The notes below the pieces were generated by a model. It was not told where the DNA came from. It ran no database searches and saw nothing but the letters and a program-made list of their open reading frames with translations. Made by a program: the position numbers and the translations under genes. Below are positions 17,593-26,700 of a stretch of 46,087 bases of DNA, one piece after another (position 1 is the stretch's first letter; each line of letters starts with the position of its first letter). Source of the DNA: JAGOEF01 sp964511665 (GTDB lineage Bacteria; Bacteroidota; Bacteroidia; Bacteroidales; ML635J-15); contig CAZEHA010000026.1 in the NCBI GenBank assembly GCA_964511665.1, forward strand, positions 1 through 46,087, in the 5' to 3' direction.

Positions 17593-18140
17593 AGCGAGGA
17601 ACAATACGTACAGAACTGTTGATAGTTGCAATTGTTGCAATGGGAGTTTTTGCTTTATCGTGTGAGGGTAAGCCCAAACGCAAAAAGCTGACAAATCAAA
17701 AAGAGTTAAAAGAGGTAAGCTATAGTTTTGCCAATCCACCCAAATTCGTTAAAGAAGGCGAACTAAGTTTTTTCGACAAAAACGAAAAAACCACTAAAGG
17801 CCGGTTCGACATTGAAATAGCCGACAGCGAAAAACGCAGAATCATGGGGCTGATGTACCGCAATACTATGGAGCGTAACCAGGCTATGTTGTTTATTTTC
17901 GAAACCGAGGAGTTACAATCGTTTTGGATGCGAAACACATTGCTTTCGCTCGATATTGTTTTTGTAAACAGTATGAACGAAATTGTTACCATACACAAAA
18001 ACACGCCCACACTAAGCGATCAGTCGTTCAGGTCAGAAAAACCTTCGATATTGGTTGTAGAATTACTTGCCGGCACCTGCGACAGCCTGGGAATAGAGAT
18101 TGGCGACATGATTGATTACAACAGACTTACTCCTCAATAA
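17586..18140 (+). CDS. DUF192 lipoprotein
   Basis: The 184-residue product has a leader ending LSC (Cys26) and a DUF192 domain from about residue 75: IADSEKRRIMGLMYRNTM, then MLFIFETEELQSFWMRNTLLSLDIVFV and LELLAGTCDSLGIEIGD-type ending. The function of DUF192 is unknown. Its start overlaps the exporter stop by 7 bp, which fits translational coupling and suggests an envelope role. Confidence 0.88.
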   Translation: MLKRGTIRTELLIVAIVAMGVFALSCEGKPKRKKLTNQKELKEVSYSFANPPKFVKEGELSFFDKNEKTTKGRFDIEIADSEKRRIMGLMYRNTMERNQAMLFIFETEELQSFWMRNTLLSLDIVFVNSMNEIVTIHKNTPTLSDQSFRSEKPSILVVELLAGTCDSLGIEIGDMIDYNRLTPQ

Positions 18141-18144
18141 TAGT

Positions 18145-18933
18145 ATGGCAACGAAAAAAAACAATACCGAAATGAAATATGGCACCACCGATGTAGCTGT
18201 TGTACCCCTTAGGTCAACAGCCTCAGAAGCAGGCGAAATGCTGAGTCAGTTGTTGTTCGGCGAGTGCTTCGAAATACTTATTGTAAGACAAAACTGGACC
18301 AAGATAAAGTTAAGTCACGATGGCTACGAAGGTTGGATAGATACCAAAACCATAACGGCAATAAGTAAAGAAGAATACACAAAGCAGATTGACAGCCAAA
18401 GCCTTATTGTATCGGAGCCTTTTATTAAGGTTTTTTGCGAAACCAACGGATGGTTTTTTCTACCGGCCGGATGTTGTTTACCCCATGTTGATGGCAACAG
18501 TTTTACACTAGCCGAAAAGAAATACACGCTCGAAAAGCCGCTCGATTGCACTGTGTTGTCGGCAACCGAAACAGCCATGCAATATTTGAACAGCCCTTAC
18601 ATATGGGGCGGACGTACACCATGGGGTATCGACTGCTCGGGCCTGACCCAAACTGTATATCGCATATTGGGAATGAACATCCCACGAGATGCCAACAAAC
18701 AGGTTGGTGCCGGAGAAAGCATAAATATGCTGTTTGAAGCTCAAGCGGGAGATCTGGCTTTTTTCGACGACAAAAACGGAAATATTACTCATGTAGGAAT
18801 GCTTCTTGGTAATGGTAAAATAATTCATGCTTCGGGTAAGGTGCGTATCGACATAATTGACCACAACGGCATATACAACAGCGAACGAAAACTTTACACC
18901 CACAGCCTCAGAGTTATCAAAAAAATTCTATAA
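18145..18933 (+). CDS. NlpC/P60 cell-wall peptidase with SH3 domains
   Basis: The 262-residue product has an N-terminal bacterial SH3 domain (about 10-75), a second SH3-like segment (about 90-130) and an NlpC/P60 domain with Cys164 (GIDCSGLTQ), His216 (ITHVGMLL) and probably His228 (IIHASG). Such enzymes cut gamma-D-Glu-diamino-acid bonds in peptidoglycan. No signal peptide is seen; some Bacteroidota homologues act on imported muropeptides. The ATG at 18145 is the first after the DUF192 stop; a later ATG at 18172 also fits the family start. Confidence 0.9.
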   Translation: MATKKNNTEMKYGTTDVAVVPLRSTASEAGEMLSQLLFGECFEILIVRQNWTKIKLSHDGYEGWIDTKTITAISKEEYTKQIDSQSLIVSEPFIKVFCETNGWFFLPAGCCLPHVDGNSFTLAEKKYTLEKPLDCTVLSATETAMQYLNSPYIWGGRTPWGIDCSGLTQTVYRILGMNIPRDANKQVGAGESINMLFEAQAGDLAFFDDKNGNITHVGMLLGNGKIIHASGKVRIDIIDHNGIYNSERKLYTHSLRVIKKIL

Positions 18934-19047
18934 ATAACAGAACAATGGGGGCATTTTAAAAGCAAAATAACACAGCAATTGTTGAACACTTCTTGTTTAT
19001 AATTGTTAGGTAAATAAACTATTGTTAAAACAAAAAACCTTACAAGA

Positions 19048-19626
19048 ATGATTACATTACCCGCATTACCTTACGAACCAAACGCTCTCGAACCATACAT
19101 TTCGGAGCAGACTGTGAAATTTCATTACACAAAACACCATCAGGGCTATGTTACAAAACTGAATGTTTTAACCGAAGGTACCGAGTTTCAGCACAGCAGC
19201 CTCGAAGAAATTGTGATGAAGTCGACCGGAGGAATATTCAACAATGCCGCTCAGGTTTGGAATCATACATTTTATTGGGATGGATTTGCAAAAAACGCAG
19301 GCGGAGCTCCTGTTAAAGAACTGGCTGTTGCTATCGATAAGGAGTTTGGTTCATTTGAAGCATTTAAAGAAAAGTTCGCAGCCGCTGCAGCCAATCAGTT
19401 TGGCTCGGGTTGGGCCTGGCTTATAGTAAATAAAAACGGAAAACTCGAAATTACGAGCACCGGCAATGCCGACACCCCATTGCGCAATGGAGACAAGCCC
19501 TTGCTAACCTGTGATGTGTGGGAACATGCCTACTATCTCGATTATCAAAACCTAAGACCCGACTACGTTAAGAATTTTTGGGAATTAGTCGATTGGGATA
19601 CAATTAACAACAGATTTATTAAGTAA
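19048..19626 (+). CDS. sodB: Superoxide dismutase, Fe-type
   Basis: The enzyme converts superoxide to oxygen and hydrogen peroxide in the cytosol. The 192-residue product shows the metal ligands His26, His73 (QVWNHTFYW), Asp156 and His160 (CDVWEH). Gln69 within FNNAAQVWNHTFYW is the arrangement of Fe-type enzymes, though cambialistic use of Mn is possible. It is a single gene with its own terminator, 114 bp after the NlpC gene. Confidence 0.97.
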   Translation: MITLPALPYEPNALEPYISEQTVKFHYTKHHQGYVTKLNVLTEGTEFQHSSLEEIVMKSTGGIFNNAAQVWNHTFYWDGFAKNAGGAPVKELAVAIDKEFGSFEAFKEKFAAAAANQFGSGWAWLIVNKNGKLEITSTGNADTPLRNGDKPLLTCDVWEHAYYLDYQNLRPDYVKNFWELVDWDTINNRFIK

Positions 19627-19650
19627 ATGTGTTTTCATAATTCGTTGTAG

Positions 19651-19680
19651 AAGGTCGGAATGCTATTTCGGCCTTTTTTA
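19651..19680 (+). terminator. sodB intrinsic terminator
   Basis: AAGGTCGGAAT and ATTTCGGCCTT form an 11-bp stem (with G-U pairs) around a 3-nt loop, running into a T-tract. Confidence 0.8.
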
Positions 19681-19792
19681 TTTGGGGTTCACACTACGCA
19701 CTTCAGCGGTGATATGCAAAACATGTTTTAACAAAGCTTAACATTGTTTGTTATTATTCGTTTTACTTCACTAAAACACTTATTAAATAATG

Positions 19793-20539
19793 CTAGTTGG
19801 TCAGGCTGCCGAATACTTTTTTTAGAATATCGGTGACCCGCGCTGCAGGATTTTTTCGTATTTGTTTTTCTTCGTTGGCCAATTTTAGGAATAATCCGTC
19901 AAGGGCTTTCTGGGTAACATATTCATTCAGATCGGTTTCAATTTTCGGATTGCCGGTTACGATGGTGGTTTTGTTATATTGTGTAACCAGCGGATCCCAA
20001 TATTTTGTTAACGCTACTTTTTCGGTAGCTTGCTTCACCTTAGGATAAAACATACTGTGCAACTGCTGTGAAGTGGTTCGTTTGAAATATGCAGTAGCAG
20101 CATCGTCGCTTCCCTGAAGTATGGCTTTGGCATCAGAAAATGTCATTTTGGTTACAGCATCGGCAAATACAGTATAGGCTTCTTTAACTGCTGTTTCGGC
20201 AGCGCGGTTTAAAGTTTCTTCAAATTTTGTAACCTGCTGATCCATACCAAGTTTCAACGCATATTCTTTAACCTTAACGGCTTCGGCCGGAAACTCGATA
20301 AACACCAATGGGTCTTTATAAAAACCATTCTCCACAGCCAGAATATCAACCGCTTTTCGCGATCCTACCGTTAATGCCTCTTTCAAACCATTTACAATCT
20401 CCTCATTCGTTAACTGAGGTTTGTTGGTATCGCTCGAAGGCAGTTGAGATCCCAATTCCGACAGCAGAGTGCATGCCGAAACAAAGAACAATCCGACCAA
20501 AAGAGCCAAAACTTTGAAGTTTGATTTAATCGTTTTCAT
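19793..20539 (-). CDS. DUF4197 lipoprotein
   Basis: The 248-residue product has a lipoprotein leader ending SAC (Cys23) and a DUF4197 domain: EEIVNGLKEALTVGSRKAV, then GSDDAATAYFKRTTSQQLHSMFYPKV and LDGLFLKLANEEKQIRKNPAARVTDILKKVFG at the C-terminus. The family occurs in many Gram-negative bacteria and has no known function. It is convergent with sodB. Confidence 0.9.
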   Translation of the reverse strand: MKTIKSNFKVLALLVGLFFVSACTLLSELGSQLPSSDTNKPQLTNEEIVNGLKEALTVGSRKAVDILAVENGFYKDPLVFIEFPAEAVKVKEYALKLGMDQQVTKFEETLNRAAETAVKEAYTVFADAVTKMTFSDAKAILQGSDDAATAYFKRTTSQQLHSMFYPKVKQATEKVALTKYWDPLVTQYNKTTIVTGNPKIETDLNEYVTQKALDGLFLKLANEEKQIRKNPAARVTDILKKVFGSLTN

Positions 20540-20561
20540 AAATAAATATTTTGGTTGTCAG

Positions 20562-20569
20562 CAAAGATA
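20562..20569 (-). promoter_or_regulatory. Candidate -7 element for the DUF4197 gene
   Basis: The minus strand reads TATCTTTG (TAnnTTTG), 22 bp before the ATG. CTTG at a 16-bp spacing is the best -33 candidate. Confidence 0.4.
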
Positions 20570-20646
20570 ACTTAATTATTAATTGCAAGTTGAAAATATA
20601 ATATATCTCATTAACAAATAAAAATTATTTGTTTACTACACAATCG

Positions 20647-20679
20647 TTTACAAATATAACGAATTTTTACTTACTTTTG
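20647..20679 (+). promoter_or_regulatory. Candidate promoter of the giant surface protein gene
   Basis: TTTA (20647-20650), a 21-bp spacer and TACTTTTG (20672-20679) give a full -7 match and a near -33 match to the Bacteroidota consensus. The start codon is 42 bp downstream. Confidence 0.5.
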
Positions 20680-20721
20680 ATACCGTGTTGTGAACTGTAT
20701 TAAAAACAAAATTTAAATTGT

Positions 20722-23700
20722 ATGAAAACCAGATTTTACGCTAAAACAATGGTGACTTTGTGTTTGTTGCTCATGGTGTTTCAATTGAACGCTTTGGCTC
20801 AAACCATTACTAATGGCGACTTTGAGTCGTGGACAGGCGGAACGCCCGATGGTTGGACTATCAACATAGTCAGCAGTTCGCTTGAGTTTACTCAGGCTGT
20901 TGACATGGGTGTTACCGGCGATGCCTTGCAAGTATTGTCGTTGTCGAATCCCGGAGGCTACGATGCTGAGTTTTACACCGTGGTTACCGGTATCAATCCC
21001 GGTAGTTACTACGATTTATCGATTATGCTTAAAGGCAACGACGACATGATGAAACTGCGCTATTTCGGTATGCAGTGGCTTGATGCCGACAACGTTCAAA
21101 TTGGCAGCAACATCGACGAAAACACATTCAATGCCAATACGGGTAATGCATGGACTGCATTCGATTTATTCACTAATCCGATAATGGCTCCGGCAGGTGC
21201 TGCAAAACTCAGGGTAACTTTCAGGGCTTACAATGGCGTTGGATACACTGCCAACACCACCGCATTATGGATAGACGACCTTTCGGTAACCGAGCATGTG
21301 TTTATCGATCCGGCACGTACAGCAACCAGCGTTACTCAAGACCCTCTGGTAGTAGGTGGCCTACTTAATTTTGCATTCGATCCCGAAACCTATATTTGTA
21401 ATATTACGCAGGATGCCGGGGAGATGGTTCCATGGGTAGTAGCAAACGGAACATATGCACCCTATTCGGGCAACTGGATTGGCGTTGCCATTGATTTTCC
21501 GGATGCTTTTACCGGCGCCTTCGATTTGGTTTCGTACACTATTAACGGCGTTGCACAAACCCCACCCCATCTTAGTGTTGATGAAATTGCTGCCGAAGAA
21601 ATATGGTTCTATTTCGAGATGGACGGTGAAGCAAATGCCACATACACTTTGGTGATTAACTGGGATGGCAATCAATCGTATCAAACCGAAACATTTGTAA
21701 TACATGCTAACGATTTGTCGTTACAGCAAAACCCTGCCATTCAGGATGGTATCGATAATACAAATCTCAGCCTCACACCGGCTACTCAAACTATTATGAC
21801 TACCGAGGCAGCAGTGATTACTATGGATGTTGAAATTCCTGAATTAGATTCCGATTTTCCCGCCGATTTATATGGCGACGTATTGTTTGTTTTCAGCAAT
21901 CCCTTACCGGCAGGTGCACAAATCGATATCGTTGAGAGCGGCTTTACTGTTGCCGAATATACTGCAACCGGCGGCGAAACCAACTTATGGCTGTTCGAAG
22001 ACCTATCAACCGTTGTCGATAGAATGCCAATGACTGATATTGATAACGACACGCACAGTTTCGAAATCACATTTTCGAATATGTCGGTGCAAACCACTTA
22101 TAATATAACAGCAGATTTTATTGCTGATGTTATTACCGGCTTTATCAACCCCGGTGAATGGTATGTATTTGCAAATGACAATGCACAAATTATTGTTTCT
22201 GATGTACCTATTTTCACCATTCCGCTGTTCGAGGGTTTCGAAAACGACTTCACCTATTTCGACAATGCGGCAGGAAATCTGGTAAATTATAATATTGTAA
22301 CCAATTTTGTTTTCGAAGACAGTAAGGCAGTTCACAATGCCTATGGAAATTCAAACAACAATGTGCTGGTGCAATTGGGCCCGGTTGACTTAACCACAAC
22401 CACCAACCCCACATTAAAGTTTGCTCACATTGCCGAAACCGAAGGAAATTTCGACCATTGTTATATCGAAATTTCAATCGACGGTGGTGTAACATGGACA
22501 ATTCTACCCGCTGAAGCTTATATGGGTAGTGGATTATACGCACTTCCGCTGTATAACACACCCGAAGGTCCCTGTTTTACCGAAGACAGTTATGTGGCGT
22601 GGGATACTCCCACTGCTGTTGACAACTCATGGTGGCGTCAAGAGAAATTCTCATTGGCTGCTTATGTTACATCAAACAATGTTCTGATTCGTTTCCGTCT
22701 TAAATCAGACACATCTGTTATACGAACAGGCTGGTTTATTGATGCAATAAACTTATATGATGAATTGTGCCCGGAACCAACCGCATTTGCGGCAAACACG
22801 TTGTGGTCAGATGGAGCCACTTTCTCGTGGAACAGTAGCGGCGATGATTGGAATATAGAGGTAGGCGATTCTGGATTTGCTCCTGGAAACGGTGCCGAAT
22901 TGTTTGCTTACACCGGTGTAACAGAGAATCCGTATCTGGCATCAGGAATGCAAGCAGCAACAACATATCAGGCCTATATTCAAAGTAATTGCGGAGGTGA
23001 TGGTCTCAGCCTATGGGCAGGCCCGGTAACTTTCACTACCCTACCTTCATGCCCTGCTCCCACCGGTCTTACCATAAGCAATCTGGGCTCGGCGTCGGTA
23101 AATCTCGTCTGGACTCAGCCGGGAACCCCCGACACATGGGATATTCTCTATGGGTTACATGGCTTTAACATTGCCGTTGAAGGTACATTAATCAATAATA
23201 CAACTGAAAATCCGTACTTATTAACAGGACTCACACCTGCCACCGCATACCAGTATTACGTTAGATCTGATTGCGGAAGCGAAACCAGTGCATGGGTTGG
23301 GCCATTCGGGTTTACAACATCGTGCATTCCAATTACTGTGTTCCCCTATACCGAAAGCTTCAACGGAACCACATTTGCACCTACATGCTGGACCAATGTA
23401 AAAACCGGCGGCACAGGAAATCCCGGAATATGGGATAGGCAAACCGCAGGAACTTCACCCACATGTACACCGCACAGTGGTGCAGCCATGGCACGCTTCA
23501 ACTGCTACAGTTTAAGCACCGGAACGGCAGGTATTTTGGTAAGCCCTGCATTCGAATTCCCCGACGACAACTATCAGATGGTTTTCTGGATGTACCGCGA
23601 TAATGGTTATTTGAGTAACCTCGACCGAGTAAATGTGTATTACAACACTGCGAATAATTTAACCGGTGCAATATTGCTGGGTACAGTACACCGTTCGTGG

Positions 23701-26700
23701 ACACAATCGCCGGCGGTAGCCACGGCTAATCAATGGTACGAATACACTTTCTTCATGCCCGAAGGAACTTCAGGAAATGGTTTCTTTATTCTGGAAGCTG
23801 TAAGTGCATTGGGTAACAACATATTTGTTGATGATGTTACTGTGATGGAAAAACCAACTTGCCCTGTTCCATCGTTGCTTAGTGCAACCAACGTACAAGC
23901 TACCGAAGCTACATTAAACTGGACAGGAGGTGCATTTGTTGATAATTACGACATTGCTTACGGACCTGTCGGATTTAACCCGAATACCGAAGGCACATTA
24001 ATTGAGGGAGTTGAAGATTCTCCCTATCTTCTCGAAGGTTTAACCCCTGCATCTACCTACAGTTTCTATGTCCGCTCGGTATGTGGAGGAACTCCCACCG
24101 ACTGGAGCACTGTTACAAATTTTTCTACACTGTGTACTGTTATTGATGAGTTCCCGTGGACAGAAGAATTCACCAGCTGGACGCCGATAACTACCTGCTG
24201 GAATCTTACGGGAGGAACACAGACACCTTTGCACTACAACAACAGTGCCATGAGGGCTAACTACTGGAGCTGGAGTTCGGGAACCACTGCCTATGCACGG
24301 TCGCCCTTATTCGATGTATCTGCATTGGGCAATCCGCATATAGAGTTCTTCTGGTCGCATCAGTACAACACTTCGTACCCTAACGACAGACTGGTGTTAC
24401 AGGTAAGCGACAATGGCGGTACAATCTGGACAAATGTTTGGGACAAATCGGGTGCTGCTTTGAACTCTAACGATGGTGCGGCATATACAACACCCGGATC
24501 TTATGTATCATCAGAATACATCTCCATTTCATCGTTTGGCGCCGATGTAATGTTCCGCTTCTATTTTTATTCGGGTTATGGTCCTGATGTCTTTATCGAT
24601 AAGGTGAGCATTATAGACCTCCCATCGTGCATGTGGCCTACCGATTTAACAGCAAGTAATGCTACAAATACGAGCATTGACCTTTCGTGGAGCGAAAACT
24701 ACAGCGCTACTCAGTGGGATATTGTATATGGTCTACCCGGATTCGATCCGGAAAGCGAAGGCACTTTAGTAGAAGGCATTAACGACACCTACTATACCAT
24801 TAACGGCCTTGCCGATGGAGAAACTTACGAAGCCTACGTTCGTTCTAACTGCGGTGCTGGCGATGTAAGTTCATGGACAGGTCCAGTAGAATTTATGACA
24901 ATACCGTATTGCCTGCAACCCGTATCGCTGGTAGCTTCAAATATTACTATCGAAGGTGCCAATATTGCTTGGACAGATCCCGGCAGTGCATCTTCGTTCG
25001 ACATCATTTATGGCATTAACGGATTCAATCCAAATACCGAAGGCACATTGGTTGAAGGTGTAACAAGTCCGTATACCATCACCGGATTAATGGCGGCGAC
25101 CTCTTATCAGGCTTATGTTCGAGCCAATTGCGCCGGCGACCTCAGCCCCTGGTCGAATCCGGTAAGTTTCAGCACAGTGCTTTGTAATAGCGGAGATCAG
25201 TGCCAATACGTCTTTGCTCTTACCGATTCCTATGGAGACGGATGGAATGGAAATAGTGTTGATGTGTTTCAGGCAGGAATTTTTGTGCAAAATATTACAA
25301 TGGCGAGTGGAAGTTCTGCCATTGTTAATGTAAACCTTTGCCCCGACCTGAACACCCATCTGGTATATCATACGGGGGCATATATTTACGAAGTATCGTT
25401 TACCGTTGCTACCCCATGGGGAGAGATTATTTACTCAGGTAATAATTTCGAAACAGGCGATAATAACCAAACCATTTTCACATGGATTTCGGCATGTACG
25501 CCTCCCACTTGCCCACAACCCGTTGCATTTATCAACACGTCGGTTGGTTCCTATACCGCCGGTTTCTCCTGGACCGAAGATGGAGATGCAAGCACATGGC
25601 AAATTATATATGGTGCACCGGGCTTCAACCCCGAAACTGAGGGTACACTCATAACCGACATCACGGGAACATCAGAGTATACAGTTACCGGGTTAGAAGC
25701 GCTTACCGAATACGAATTCTATGTAAGAGCCGATTGTGGTGCCGATGATTTGAGTTACTGGACAGGCCCTGTTGGTGTTACAACCTTACCAACCTGCCCA
25801 CAACCTCTCGATTTTGCTTCTAGTGCTGTAACTGCCTTCACATCTTCATTCTCGTGGACAGAAGCCGGAGAAGCATCAACATGGCAAATCATCTACGGAG
25901 CACCTGACTTCGACCCCGAAACAGAAGGAACACTGATTGCAGATATCACAGGATCTTCGTTGTATGAAGTAACAGGTCTTACTCCCGAAACAGACTACGA
26001 ATTCTATGTAAGAGCCGATTGTGGTGCCGACGATTATAGCGAATGGACAGGACCGGTTGCATTAACTACCCAACCAACTTGTCCACAACCATCCGATGTT
26101 TTGGCAAGCAACATAACCGAAAACTCTGCTGAAGTGATGTGGGCAGAAAATGGTGATGCTACCCTATGGGATTTTGCTTATAGTGATGCCGATTTCAATC
26201 CCGATACCGAAGGCACCCTTATCGAAGGTCTATCTACATCGGTGTACTTGCTCGATGGTATTCTTTCGGCCGCTACCACTTATTATGTGTATGTAAGATC
26301 TGATTGCGGTGCGGGCGATTACAGCGATTGGACAGGCCCCTACACCTTTAACACCGTACTTTGCAATCCGGCAAACCAGTGTCAGTTCACCTTTAACCTA
26401 ACCGATTCCTATGGTGACGGATGGAACGGAAATAATATCGATATTTTACAATCTGGTGTTTTTGTGACCAATCTTACACTTCCATCAGGCTATAACATCA
26501 CCCATCAGGTAAATCTATGTCCCGGATTACCCACCGAAATAGTGTACCATACCGGATCGTTTATCTCCGAGGTATCTTTCAACATTGTTACGCCATGGGG
26601 TGAAACCATATACAGTGGTTCTGGATTTACTACAGCCAGCAACAATCAGATTGTATTTTCGTGGGTGGCCGCCTGCGAGCCTCCCACCTGCCCGGGTGTT

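Noticed and set aside
18978..19005. sodB promoter (ATTG, 16-bp spacer, TATAATTG)
   Set aside because: Both boxes have mismatches and the spacer is short compared with the 19-bp consensus.
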